The translations under genes and the position numbers were made by a program. A DNA stretch of 64,000 nt from Photobacterium salinisoli (lineage in GTDB: Bacteria > Pseudomonadota > Gammaproteobacteria > Enterobacterales > Vibrionaceae): assembly GCF_003614885.1 (NCBI RefSeq), contig NZ_QZMS01000011.1:1363711-1427710 (forward strand), in the 5' to 3' direction. Below, piece by piece: positions 34,948 to 44,028 of the stretch. The notes under the pieces were generated by a model. It was not told the DNA's origin, did not search any database, and was given only the letters and a program-made list of their open reading frames with translations. How positions within the stretch are numbered: the stretch's first letter is position 1; each line of letters starts with the position of its first letter.

Positions 34948-36795
34948 ATGAAGTTCTGGTTATCTCTGCTCCCTTTCAGCGTTATCAGCGGCACCGCTTT
35001 TGCGTATACCCAGCAAGATCTGGTGCATCTTTCCACCTCTGATTATTGGCATACCCTGGGGCATTATCAGCCCGGGCTGACCGGCTCGTTCACAAGCCTG
35101 GTCGATTCACCTTCTTTTTTTCTCAGTCCACAGGGTAAAGATGATCCTCTGGCTGAGCTTAATGCCACCGTTGAGGGTTTTGAAAGCGAGGCGAAACAGC
35201 CCGATAGTCCGCCCAATGATCAACGTTTGAGCTGTCGGTATCCGGCTCGTTTTCATTGGTTAAAACAAAAATTAAATACAGATTGGCCAGCCGCCGTTTG
35301 TCCTGAGCAAGCTCTTTGGAAGCAGGCACTGAACCCCAAGGGGCTGACACTGGTTTTTCCGACCGCATTTATGAACAGCCCATCGTCTATGTTCGGGCAT
35401 ACTTTGCTTCGTGTTGATGCCAAAGATCAGAATCGAAACCGCGAATTAGTGGCCTTTGCAATCAATTTTGCCGCAACGCCTGAGAGCAATGACAATGCAT
35501 TTTTGTACGCGGCAAAAGGGTTGTTCGGAAATTATCCTGGCACCTTCAGTGTCATGCCTTATTACCGAAAAGTGCGTGAATACAATGATTTAGAATCGAG
35601 GGATATTTGGGAATATGCCCTAAACCTGGACGAGGAAGAAGTTCAGCAGGTACTGCGCCATCTCTGGGAAATGAACGGTGTTGAGTTCGACTACTACTTC
35701 ATTGATGAGAATTGTTCCTATCAGTTGCTGGCACTGCTTGAAGCAGGCAGGGAAGGGTTGGATCTGACTTCCGGTTTTGATTATCAGGCGATTCCGTCAG
35801 ACACAGTCAAAGTGCTCAGAGAAAACGGACTGCTTGATGCTCCCAAGTACCGGGCTTCTTTTGGTACACGCTTAATGCATTATGCTGAGCAGCTGGATAA
35901 TCAGCAGCTTATGGCAGCCCGTGCTGCCATGTCGGGCCAGTACCCGACTGAAGGATCACTGAGCGAAAAGGCAGCCATTCTGGAAATGGCCTATGAGTGG
36001 CTCAACTTTGAGTTTTATGATCAGGCGCTCGCGCGGGAAGAGATTGCGCCTCAGTTACAGAAACTGTTGATTGCCAGAAGTCAGCTGAATACTCCTTCGC
36101 CATTCTCTGAACCAGTAAGGCCTGCCATGTCGCCCGATGAAGGCCACAATTCAAGCCGGTTAGGATTGGGATACCGCTACAGCAATCACAACGCCGATCA
36201 GGCATTACTGGAATGGCGAGTGGCCTATCATGATTTATTGGATAACGCAGGCGGTTACATTCCAGGGGCACAGATCAGCTTTTTCGACCTGCAATTAGGG
36301 GTTAACCAGGATGGCGATGTGGATCTTAACCAGTTGTATCTGATTGATGCTATGTCACTGGCGCCTGATTATCGGGTATTTGATTCATTATCCTGGAATA
36401 TCCGTGCCGGTTACGACAGACAGCCAGATACTACCGGTTTGACTGGCCGATACTTTATGCAGGGCGGGTACGGTAAATCATGGGGAGATGCTAACCGTCT
36501 ACACGCGTATGCGTTAGTGTCTTCGGAGCTGAACTATTTTGATGCTCAGGGTGAGAATCTGTCGCTGGGTTTGGGAATGGAGTCCGGCCTGGTCTGGCAG
36601 GCTAACGAAGAGCATAAGCTGGCCTTGTCCGCCCAGGGCTTGTATCAGTGGGATGCTATGCGCTGGCGTACGGAATCACAGGCAAGTTGGCATTGGGCGT
36701 TTAGCCAACAGCTGGGATTACGCACCGAAGTTACCTATCAGCAGTGGCAGCGTGATGACCTGTCCTCCACCTTGCGGCTCTTTATCTATCTGTGA
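34948..36795 (+). CDS. DUF4105 (Lnb N-terminal-like) envelope protein
   Basis: 615 residues with a signal peptide (MKFWLSLLPFSVISGTAFA). The middle carries the DUF4105 core (LTLVFPTAFMNSPSSMFGHT, then YYFIDENCSYQLLALLE), a papain/NlpC-like arrangement with a His (GHTLLRV) and a Cys (ENCSYQLL) that could be catalytic. The C-terminal ~220 residues alternate hydrophobic and polar residues with many aromatics (LGLGYRYSNHNADQALLEW, RTEVTYQQWQRD) and end in LFIYL, as in a beta-barrel. A periplasmic domain plus outer-membrane barrel is therefore likely. Function unknown. The start at 34948 is at the signal peptide. Confidence 0.85.
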   Translation: MKFWLSLLPFSVISGTAFAYTQQDLVHLSTSDYWHTLGHYQPGLTGSFTSLVDSPSFFLSPQGKDDPLAELNATVEGFESEAKQPDSPPNDQRLSCRYPARFHWLKQKLNTDWPAAVCPEQALWKQALNPKGLTLVFPTAFMNSPSSMFGHTLLRVDAKDQNRNRELVAFAINFAATPESNDNAFLYAAKGLFGNYPGTFSVMPYYRKVREYNDLESRDIWEYALNLDEEEVQQVLRHLWEMNGVEFDYYFIDENCSYQLLALLEAGREGLDLTSGFDYQAIPSDTVKVLRENGLLDAPKYRASFGTRLMHYAEQLDNQQLMAARAAMSGQYPTEGSLSEKAAILEMAYEWLNFEFYDQALAREEIAPQLQKLLIARSQLNTPSPFSEPVRPAMSPDEGHNSSRLGLGYRYSNHNADQALLEWRVAYHDLLDNAGGYIPGAQISFFDLQLGVNQDGDVDLNQLYLIDAMSLAPDYRVFDSLSWNIRAGYDRQPDTTGLTGRYFMQGGYGKSWGDANRLHAYALVSSELNYFDAQGENLSLGLGMESGLVWQANEEHKLALSAQGLYQWDAMRWRTESQASWHWAFSQQLGLRTEVTYQQWQRDDLSSTLRLFIYL

Positions 36796-36821
36796 TGGCC
36801 TGCGATTGTCTATAGTGATAA

Positions 36822-36853
36822 CACCTTGCGGTTGTTTACCGCAGGGGGTTTTT
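36822..36853 (+). terminator. Terminator of the DUF4105 gene
   Basis: A stem of about 9 bp (CCTTGCGGT with ACCGCAGGG, one G-T pair), TGTTT loop, followed by GGTTTTT. 27 bp after the stop. Confidence 0.75.
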
Positions 36854-37076
36854 AGGGCAATCACGTCGTTTTTCTTTGACTGGTTCAGTGCATGTTTCAG
36901 CACTCAGTGTGCACTGAATCAGACTGTGAGATTTATCAGTGTAATGTGATAATTTTGCTACCATAAAATTCGTAAACCCATTATTCTTTGCGCCGCTTGA
37001 TTCCCGTGTTAGTGAATACGTTCGTACAACCTGTTTTTTACTCATTTTTGAACGTCATTTTTTGTTAAACATTGGG

Positions 37077-38060
37077 ATGTACATACATATGATCACCGCA
37101 TCAATAGCCATATTGCTGGGATTTGCTCTTTTAGTCTGGAGTGCAGATAAATTTGTCGACGGGGCTGCCGCCAGTGCTGGCCATCTGGGTATGCCGCCAT
37201 TGCTAATTGGCATGGTTATCGTGGGCTTTGGCACATCAGCACCTGAAATGGTGGTTTCTGCCATGGCATCGATTGACGGTAAACCGGATCTGGCACTCGG
37301 AAATGCCCTCGGTTCCAATATTGTTAATATCGGTCTGATCCTGGGTATCACAGCAATCATTGCGCCCATTGCTGTTCAGTCGAATATCATCAGAAAAGAG
37401 CTTCCACTCCTGATACTTATCGGTATTCTCGCAGGTATTCTCCTTTGGGATGGTGAGTTAACACGCGCTGAAGCGGTTGTCCTGCTGATTGGATTTTTTG
37501 GCTTGATTGGCTGGTCTATTTATTCTGCGCTGAAAGGGAAAGGCGATACGCTGGAAGCCGAGACGGAAAGTGAGCTGAAAGCACATGAGATGCCTTTAAA
37601 GAAAGCCGTGATGTGGCTATTTATTGGCCTGGTGCTTTTGGTGGTGAGTTCCCGAATTCTGGTCTGGGGCGCGGTGACAATAGCTCAGTCACTCGGTGTC
37701 AGTGATTTGATCATCGGTCTGACAATTGTGGCTCTGGGGACGTCATTGCCTGAACTCGCAGCTTCTGTGGCTGCTGCGCGTAAAGGCGAACACGATATTG
37801 CTATTGGCAATGTTGTCGGTTCGAACATGTTTAATATACTGGCAGTGATTGGTATTGCGGGTGTCATCTCGCCGATCAGCGGTATTGGTGTTGAAGTATT
37901 TGCCCGAGACTGGACTGTCATGATGGGACTGACCGTTGCACTGGTTGTGATGTGTATGGGATTCCGAGGTCCTGGCCGCATCAACCGCTTTGAAGGTTTG
38001 TTGTTACTGATTGCAGTGGTGGCCTATAACTTATTTTTATTCAGCACTGTAGCTGGCTGA
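37077..38060 (+). CDS. CaCA-family Na+/Ca2+ exchanger homologue (YrbG-like)
   Basis: 327 residues, about ten membrane segments. The two alpha-repeats are clear: GFGTSAPEMVVSAMA with ALGNALGSNIVNIGLILG, and ALGTSLPELAASVAAA with AIGNVVGSNMFNILAVIG, the ion-binding motifs of CaCA exchangers. Probably sodium- or proton-coupled calcium export across the inner membrane. Start uncertain: ATG at 37077 or 37089, or a TTG at 37062; none has a strong ribosome site. Preceded by about 280 bp without other genes. Confidence 0.88.
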   Translation: MYIHMITASIAILLGFALLVWSADKFVDGAAASAGHLGMPPLLIGMVIVGFGTSAPEMVVSAMASIDGKPDLALGNALGSNIVNIGLILGITAIIAPIAVQSNIIRKELPLLILIGILAGILLWDGELTRAEAVVLLIGFFGLIGWSIYSALKGKGDTLEAETESELKAHEMPLKKAVMWLFIGLVLLVVSSRILVWGAVTIAQSLGVSDLIIGLTIVALGTSLPELAASVAAARKGEHDIAIGNVVGSNMFNILAVIGIAGVISPISGIGVEVFARDWTVMMGLTVALVVMCMGFRGPGRINRFEGLLLLIAVVAYNLFLFSTVAG

Positions 38061-38084
38061 TTATTTCACATACAGTAAAAAGAG

Positions 38085-38117
38085 AGGGGGCAATTAAGCC
38101 CCCTTGGTTATTTCTTT
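38085..38117 (+). terminator. Terminator of the exchanger gene
   Basis: AGGGGGC, AATTAA loop, GCCCCCT, then TGGTTATTTCTTTT. The T-run is interrupted, so efficiency is uncertain. Confidence 0.65.
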
Positions 38118-38341
38118 TGATATTTCCGCTGTCAAAAGTGATCTTTCTTCGGTCTTACTGCGCATAATTTGTATGTGTTAGTCTGAAAGTGAGAATCTAC
38201 ACAGGATTGCATTCAATTCTCTTCTGCCTTATTTATCATTACTTAAAAAGTCGTCCATGATTGGTTTGGATAATTTTCTATCTGAACTAAGCAAATATCT
38301 CTTTGGGAAAATCTTCATTTGAGAGAATAAGGACGTTAACA

Positions 38342-40882
38342 ATGCGAAAAACCCTCATTCATACGGCAATTGCATTGGTATTGGCCAGCCCAGTATCGGC
38401 CTATGCGATTGATTGTACATCTTTGCCTGTCTGGGCAAGTGGAACTCCATATAACGGAGGGACACAAGTACAGCATCTTGATAATGCCTATCAGGCAAAC
38501 TGGTGGAGCCAGGATAAGGATCCCGTTCAGTATTCTGATCCTTATGAAGATTGGTCTTTGCTGGGTGTGTGTAATGCACCAGATGGTAATCAGCCCCCGA
38601 CAGTGACTGTGACGTCACCTCTGAATAATGCCCAGTTTGGTGTTAATGAAGTCATCTCTTTGACCGCCGATGCGGCTGACAGTGATGGTCAGCTGGTTGA
38701 CGTTACATTTAAAGTGGACGGTAATACTGTGGGGATTGATGATACCGCCCCGTATTCTGTGCAGTGGAGTACGGTTGAAGGTAATCATTCAGTCACCGTT
38801 GTAGCAACCGATGATAAAGGAGCGAGCCGAACCGATTCCGTGACTATCACTGTGGTGGCAGAAGGAAACAACCAACCCCCCAGTGTGGTATTGACGAATC
38901 CGACGACCGTTTCCCAAATTAAAGAAGGTGACGTTGTCACTATAAGCGCTGATGCTTCGGATCAGGATGGTACAGTCGCTTCTGTTGAGTTTTATGTTGA
39001 TGACCAGCTGGTGGGAACAGCAAGTTCATCGCCATTTGAAACTGTATGGTCTGCCACCGCGGGCAGCCACGAATTTAAATCAAAAGCCACGGATGACAAC
39101 GGTGCGGTGACCTGGAGCTCAGTCGTTACAGTCGCTGTTGCTGGTGCCACTGGTGGCGGCTGTGCCGGCGTTCCTGTCTATCAGGCTGGCACCAGTTATC
39201 AGGTAGGTGATCTGGTCCAAAATGCAAATTACAAATATAGCTGTGATGTGGCTGGTTGGTGTTCGTCAGATTCGGCCTGGGCATATGAACCGGGAACCGG
39301 CCTTTATTGGACCGACGCCTGGACTGAGCAGGGAATCTGTGCGGTTGTACCCACAGTCACCTTCAGCGCTCCGGCTGACAATGCAACAGTGCTGAATGGT
39401 GACGTTGTCACAATTTCGGTGGATGCAACAGATGCTGACGGCTCTGTGTCGCAAGTGGAATTCTTTGCGGCTGGGCAGAGCTTAGGGATCGACACATCGG
39501 CACCTTTCAGTATCACATGGACAGCGACAGGAACAGGGGCTGTCAGTCTGTCGGCTGTGGCAACAGATAATGAAAACAATCAGGGCAGCGCGGGCGTTCT
39601 GGTTAATGTCAGTGACGAGCCATTGGTGGTTACCCTGACATCGCCGGCATCCGGTACTTCTGTGGGGCTAGGCAAGTCTGTTGTTGTGTCTGCGGATGCA
39701 GCATCACTGAACAGCACGGTGAACAGTGTTGATTTCCTGGTCAATGGTGCGGTAATTGCCACTGATACGACTTCTCCATACAGCACCAATTGGACGCCAG
39801 GCGCTGTGGGTAATTACACAGTCTCTGCGAGAGCCACTGATGCAACAGGACTGGCCGTTACATCTGCTGCCTCTACCGTCAAGGTGCTTCAGCAGTCAGT
39901 GAAAACCCATAAGCTGATTGGTTACTGGCATAACTTTGTCAATGGCGCGGGTTGCCCTATCAACCTCAGTGAGATGTCCGATGCATGGGATATCATCGAT
40001 ATTGCTTTTGCAGAGAACGATCGCAACAGTACGGGGACAGTCCATTTCAATCTGTACAGTGGTGATATTCACAGCAGTTGTCCGGCACTGGATCCTCAGA
40101 AGTTCAAGCAGGACATGGCGGCACTGCAGGCTCAGGGTAAGAAATTCGTCTTATCCCTTGGCGGAGCCGAAGGTACTATTACCCTCAATACGGATTCCGA
40201 TGAACAGCACTTTGTCAGTAGTCTGACTGCGCTGATCAATGAATGGGGATTTGATGGACTGGACATTGACCTTGAAAGCGGCTCTAACCTGGTTCATGGC
40301 TCTCAGATTCAGGCTCGTTTGCCTCGCGCGCTGAAGCAGATTGAAGCTAACATGGGGGGTGATATGTACCTTACCATGGCTCCTGAACACCCGTATGTGC
40401 AGGGAGGTATGGTTGCGTACTCCGGTATCTGGGGGGCTTATATTCCTTTGATTAATGCTCTGCGCGATACCTTGGATTTGCTGCATGTGCAGTTATATAA
40501 CAATGGAGGCTTGCCAAATCCATATCTGCCAGGTGCGGCACCGGAAGGTTCTGTCGATATGATGGTGGCACAATCTAAAATGTTAATTGAAGGATTCACC
40601 TTAGCCAATGGCGAGCAGTTTGCGCCACTGCGTGATGATCAGGTCGCCATAGGTCTGCCGTCCGGGCCCAGCTCTGCCAACTCAGGTCAGGCGCCGACTC
40701 AGAATATTCTGGATGCACTGGATTGCCTGACCCTTGGTACCCATTGCCAGACTGTGGTTCCGGCGTTTAATTACAGTAATTATGCCGGGGTCATGACCTG
40801 GTCAATTAACTGGGATAAACACGACGGTTATAACTTCTCCGGCCCGGTAGGTGCCAAGCTGGATGCGATGAACGCGCAGTAA
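38342..40882 (+). CDS. Secreted multidomain chitinase (GH18, two CBM5/12, four Ig-like domains)
   Basis: 846 residues. Signal peptide 1-22; CBM5/12 chitin-binding module ~23-77 (LPVWASGTPYNGG); two Ig/PKD-like domains ~84-173 and ~178-268; a second CBM5/12 ~274-334 (VPVYQAGTSYQVGDLV); two more Ig-like domains ~337-428 and ~430-520; GH18 catalytic domain ~524-846 from KLIGYWHNF. The catalytic motif is FDGLDIDLE with the acid at E645; MTWSINWD near the end completes the active site. It cleaves chitin outside the cell. The Ig-like repeats share TSPxxGxxV...ATD-type signatures, so they arose by duplication. The ATG at 38342 is preceded by AAGGA; the frame from 38303 would spoil the signal peptide. 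Confidence 0.95.
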   Translation: MRKTLIHTAIALVLASPVSAYAIDCTSLPVWASGTPYNGGTQVQHLDNAYQANWWSQDKDPVQYSDPYEDWSLLGVCNAPDGNQPPTVTVTSPLNNAQFGVNEVISLTADAADSDGQLVDVTFKVDGNTVGIDDTAPYSVQWSTVEGNHSVTVVATDDKGASRTDSVTITVVAEGNNQPPSVVLTNPTTVSQIKEGDVVTISADASDQDGTVASVEFYVDDQLVGTASSSPFETVWSATAGSHEFKSKATDDNGAVTWSSVVTVAVAGATGGGCAGVPVYQAGTSYQVGDLVQNANYKYSCDVAGWCSSDSAWAYEPGTGLYWTDAWTEQGICAVVPTVTFSAPADNATVLNGDVVTISVDATDADGSVSQVEFFAAGQSLGIDTSAPFSITWTATGTGAVSLSAVATDNENNQGSAGVLVNVSDEPLVVTLTSPASGTSVGLGKSVVVSADAASLNSTVNSVDFLVNGAVIATDTTSPYSTNWTPGAVGNYTVSARATDATGLAVTSAASTVKVLQQSVKTHKLIGYWHNFVNGAGCPINLSEMSDAWDIIDIAFAENDRNSTGTVHFNLYSGDIHSSCPALDPQKFKQDMAALQAQGKKFVLSLGGAEGTITLNTDSDEQHFVSSLTALINEWGFDGLDIDLESGSNLVHGSQIQARLPRALKQIEANMGGDMYLTMAPEHPYVQGGMVAYSGIWGAYIPLINALRDTLDLLHVQLYNNGGLPNPYLPGAAPEGSVDMMVAQSKMLIEGFTLANGEQFAPLRDDQVAIGLPSGPSSANSGQAPTQNILDALDCLTLGTHCQTVVPAFNYSNYAGVMTWSINWDKHDGYNFSGPVGAKLDAMNAQ

Positions 40883-40905
40883 AATTGCCTTATGGCGTTA
40901 AATGA

Positions 40906-40940
40906 AATACGGGCTGCAGTTGGCAGCCCGTATTATTTGT
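40906..40940. terminator. Terminator between chitinase and universal stress protein genes
   Basis: A 12-bp stem (AATACGGGCTGC and complement) with an AGTTG loop and ATTTGTTG downstream. Lies between convergent genes; works at least for the chitinase. Confidence 0.8.
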
Positions 40941-40979
40941 TGTCATACCTGAAACGTTCTCTATATCGGTAATGTCTGT

Positions 40980-41915
40980 TTAGTACGCTTTTACGTCCGT
41001 CACAAACCCTTTGGGCTTGAGGGCCAGAATGGAGCATTTAGTATTCTGGATAATGTCTTCGGCAGTATTTCCCATAATAAATCCGGGTATGCCGGATCTG
41101 GCAACTGTTCCCATTATTAACAATTCAATACCTTCGCTTTCAATGATGTCGGGGATGCAAGTTTGCGGAAGGCCTTTGGGGTGGAATTCTTTTACTGGCC
41201 CCGCAATGCCAGATAGCGTGATCAGTTTTTTCAGCCCATGTATGTTTTTTTGTTCCGCTTCCTTGATGGACTGCTGAAGCTCCTGCTCTGGGACATGAAT
41301 AAACGGGTTGCTGGTAATTTCTTCGTACGGGAAATCCCAGCAGGAAATGATGTTCAGACTTCCGTCACAGTCGTCGGCCAGTGATCGGGACAACTGGAGC
41401 AACATCAGATCCAGATCTGTTTCTTCCTTGCTATTGTTTTCTGCATCAATAGCAACGGCGACATGAACTTTTCTCTGCGAATGTGTAATGGGACGGCATA
41501 GCCAGACCGGGCAGGGGCACTGCCTGAGTAATTCCATATCAATCGCTTTCAATCCAGCCTCGCTCTGATTGAAACTGGCGGATTTGATCACCATGTCATA
41601 ATTGTCTCTGAGTACATGCTGAATGATTAAGGTTGAGGGTTTTTTGCTGCTTTCCGCCAGAATGATCGGCATCACAGATTGCTCAGACAGAGACAGTGCT
41701 GATTTTGCCTGCGCAAGCTGCAGTTTAGTGTTCTCAATGAGTGCTTGTTCCCAGCGTCCCTGATAATTCCCCAGTGACTCAGGCAGTTCAGGATAGATAA
41801 TCAGCACAGTCAGGGTGCAGTGGTGAGCTTGTGACAGGCTCAGCGCCTGTCTCAGTCCATCCAATTCATCCTGCACACCATCACTGATGAAGAGCAAGTT
41901 TTCAAATCGACGCAT
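40980..41915 (-). CDS. Tandem universal stress protein (UspE-like)
   Basis: 311 residues in two USP domains. The second carries the ATP-binding signature GTVARSGIPGFIMGNTAEDI (G-x2-G-x9-G-T); the first (residues ~1-145) lacks it. The architecture and length match UspE (316 in E. coli), but identity looks moderate. USPs accumulate in stress and stationary phase in the cytoplasm. The ATG at 41915 follows GAGATC. Single gene, convergent with chitinase. Confidence 0.88.
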   Translation of the reverse strand: MRRFENLLFISDGVQDELDGLRQALSLSQAHHCTLTVLIIYPELPESLGNYQGRWEQALIENTKLQLAQAKSALSLSEQSVMPIILAESSKKPSTLIIQHVLRDNYDMVIKSASFNQSEAGLKAIDMELLRQCPCPVWLCRPITHSQRKVHVAVAIDAENNSKEETDLDLMLLQLSRSLADDCDGSLNIISCWDFPYEEITSNPFIHVPEQELQQSIKEAEQKNIHGLKKLITLSGIAGPVKEFHPKGLPQTCIPDIIESEGIELLIMGTVARSGIPGFIMGNTAEDIIQNTKCSILALKPKGFVTDVKAY

Positions 41916-42145
41916 ACGGATGATCTCCTGTGCTTACAGAGGATTACAGAGGTGTATTGTTAGCCTAGACCAAAGTACCGGGGTTGCATGCATCTGGTTG
42001 ATAATAACTGGCGGTATAAAAACTGTGCTATAACAACTTATGGTTATAACAAAACCTGCTTTCTTAGTGTGATTAGGTATTTTTATCTGCAGTGATGCTT
42101 AAACAATAATGAGCATCAGGAAATATAAAAGTAGTAATAACTCAG

Positions 42146-42340
42146 ATGGATAAGACAAAGAAATCGGTAGCACTGGTATTGCTGCTGACATTAGGCGCAA
42201 CGGTGACAACGGGCGGCTGGAGCGCTTTGCTGAGTCTGACGGCTTTTTCGCTGCTTTTTTATCAGGTTGCCACAAGAGCCTGGTCCGGAAAAAGGCACAG
42301 CAGCGAACAAGAATCGGCACCGCAATGGGATACCGACTAA
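42146..42340 (+). CDS. Small membrane protein, 64 aa
   Basis: 64 residues: a basic start (MDKTKKS), two hydrophobic stretches at ~8-25 and ~27-43, then a polar tail with QWDTD. The ribosome site is weak, and the ORF is convergent with the YeiH-type gene with only 5 bp between stops. The pattern is plausible for a small inner-membrane protein, but there is no independent support. Confidence 0.45.
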   Translation: MDKTKKSVALVLLLTLGATVTTGGWSALLSLTAFSLLFYQVATRAWSGKRHSSEQESAPQWDTD

Positions 42341-42345
42341 GTCAC

Positions 42346-43299
42346 TCATGCCGCCCCGAGCAATATGGCAAGCAATGAACCAAGGCCAATTATCAACCAC
42401 AGTAACATACCCAGAAGCAGTGGTTTAAAACCGGCTGCACGTAGTTTCTGTACCGTAATTCCTGCCCCAATCATAAATAAGCACACCACCAACACGCGTT
42501 TCGACAGTGTGAAGATCCCCTGATACAGTTCAGAAAATTGGGGTAGCCAATGCGCAGTCAGCATAGCGACACAATAGAGGACGATGAACATTGGCACGGT
42601 GAGCTTTTTCTCTTTTCCCCGGAACATCAGAGCACTGAGAAACGCGAGCGGAATAATCCATAACGCTCTGGCTAATTTGAGCGTGGTGGCTGTTTTTAAA
42701 GCCTCGTCGCCATAAGCCCCTGCGGCACCAACCACTGAGGACGTGTCATGTATGGCAATAGCAGCCCAGACACCAAACTCGTGTTGTGTCATATCCAGCA
42801 GATGGCCAACAGAGGGAAACAAGAAGAGCGCGGCTGAGTTCAGTATGAAAACCGTCGCCAGTGCCAGCGAGGTCTGATGGCTGTTAGCGCTGATGGCAGG
42901 AGAGACTGCGGCAATGGCACTGCCGCCGCAAATTGCTGTTCCGGATGCAATCAGATGCCCGGTTTTGCTGTCTATCTTCAGCCAACGGGTGAGTAACCAT
43001 CCCATGACTAAAGTCACGAAGATGGAAGCGACAATGAGTCCTAAACCTGCCTTGCTGGCTGCAATGGCAACATCAAGCTGAATGCCGAACCCCAGGCCGA
43101 TGATCGCCATCGACAGCAATTTTTTTGTGATGGCGGCAACAGGAATATCTGCCGGGACAAGTCCTAAGGTGGCAAGTGAGAAACCCAGAATCAGCGCCAC
43201 AGGGGAGTTGATAAATGGCATCAGGCAAATACACGCACTCAGCCAGAAAAGGGGATAGCGCGTTAACTGTTGTTTGAGTAAGGCAGGTTGGAACAGCAT
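42346..43299 (-). CDS. YeiH/UPF0324-family membrane protein
   Basis: 317 residues, about ten membrane segments. Family signatures: LGFSLATLGLVP, LLSMAIIGLGFGIQLDVAI, ASGTAICGGSAIAAVSPAI and IAIHDTSSVVGAAGAYG. Described as putative sulfate (or sulfonate) exporters, but the substrate is not settled. I chose the ATG at 43299, which has AGAAAG ahead; a GTG at 43314 is in frame. Single gene. Confidence 0.88.
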   Translation of the reverse strand: MLFQPALLKQQLTRYPLFWLSACICLMPFINSPVALILGFSLATLGLVPADIPVAAITKKLLSMAIIGLGFGIQLDVAIAASKAGLGLIVASIFVTLVMGWLLTRWLKIDSKTGHLIASGTAICGGSAIAAVSPAISANSHQTSLALATVFILNSAALFLFPSVGHLLDMTQHEFGVWAAIAIHDTSSVVGAAGAYGDEALKTATTLKLARALWIIPLAFLSALMFRGKEKKLTVPMFIVLYCVAMLTAHWLPQFSELYQGIFTLSKRVLVVCLFMIGAGITVQKLRAAGFKPLLLGMLLWLIIGLGSLLAILLGAA

Positions 43300-43426
43300 C
43301 TTTCTACAGCACACAGAAAATGAGAGCTGAAGTATACCTCGTCCTGGCAGTGAATATGACTGAAAATTTCAGTCATTAAGGCGTGTTATCTGTTTGAGGT
43401 GGCTGAATGGTGCGCTGAAGCTGCGC

Positions 43427-43750
43427 TTACTTTTTGACCCACAGACCGCTTGGGCTCTGATAGAAATGGCCGCTTTCGGTTTTTTCTATCGCTTTTTTAT
43501 ACGCGAGGCGGCTTACTTCTGGCAATGTCAGCCCGTGAGATACAGCGATACGCTGGTAACTTTCTTTTCGTTCACTGTTAACAGTTTGAATAAGTTGACG
43601 TACTTCCGCTGAAGGCGACGGTGCCAAAGCGGCTATGTAGCCATTGTTGGCTTCACCGACTAAGCCTTGTGCTTTCGCTTGTTGTAGATCGATAGCAAAT
43701 GCATGTGCGCAAAAAAGCATCATGGCCAGGTAAGTCAGTATGCGTTTCAT
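43427..43750 (-). CDS. ydbL: YdbL-family periplasmic protein (DUF1318)
   Basis: 107 residues with a signal peptide (MKRILTYLAMMLFCAHAFA), then IDLQQAKAQGLVGEANNGYI, the DUF1318 signature, and a C-terminal SGLWVKK. In E. coli YdbL acts with YnbE and YdbH, an AsmA-like phospholipid transport bridge. Last gene of the ydbH-ynbE-ydbL set. Starts 18 bp after the ynbE stop. Confidence 0.9.
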   Translation of the reverse strand: MKRILTYLAMMLFCAHAFAIDLQQAKAQGLVGEANNGYIAALAPSPSAEVRQLIQTVNSERKESYQRIAVSHGLTLPEVSRLAYKKAIEKTESGHFYQSPSGLWVKK

Positions 43751-43768
43751 AACAGGCGCTCCGCCTTG

Positions 43769-43981
43769 TCAGAAGACATCATCGTCACTGAAAAGATCAT
43801 CGATTTCCTTATCTACTTTAATCCTGATTTCATGTTCAATTTTCACGTTCAGATTGACTTCTATTGGCTTGTCAGAGGCCGCAACCTGTACTGTAGGTGT
43901 GCATCCGGACAGACCGAAAGTCATTAAGAGTATCACTGCGAAACAGCCTGTCATACAGTAATACTTAAACTGAATATCCAT
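43769..43981 (-). CDS. ynbE: YnbE-family outer membrane lipoprotein
   Basis: 70 residues. A signal peptide ends in the lipobox LSGC, giving a mature lipoprotein beginning CTPTVQVAASDKPIEVNLNV, then IEHEIRIKVDKEIDDLF, as in E. coli YnbE. It is thought to stack onto YdbH by beta-strand augmentation at the outer membrane. The frame allows a longer start at 43999; ATG 43981 gives a normal signal. Between ydbH and ydbL. Confidence 0.9.
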   Translation of the reverse strand: MDIQFKYYCMTGCFAVILLMTFGLSGCTPTVQVAASDKPIEVNLNVKIEHEIRIKVDKEIDDLFSDDDVF

Positions 43982-44028
43982 GGGCGTCGACCTTTTCAAG
44001 TCATTTGCAATAAATTCAGCGCAAAAGT

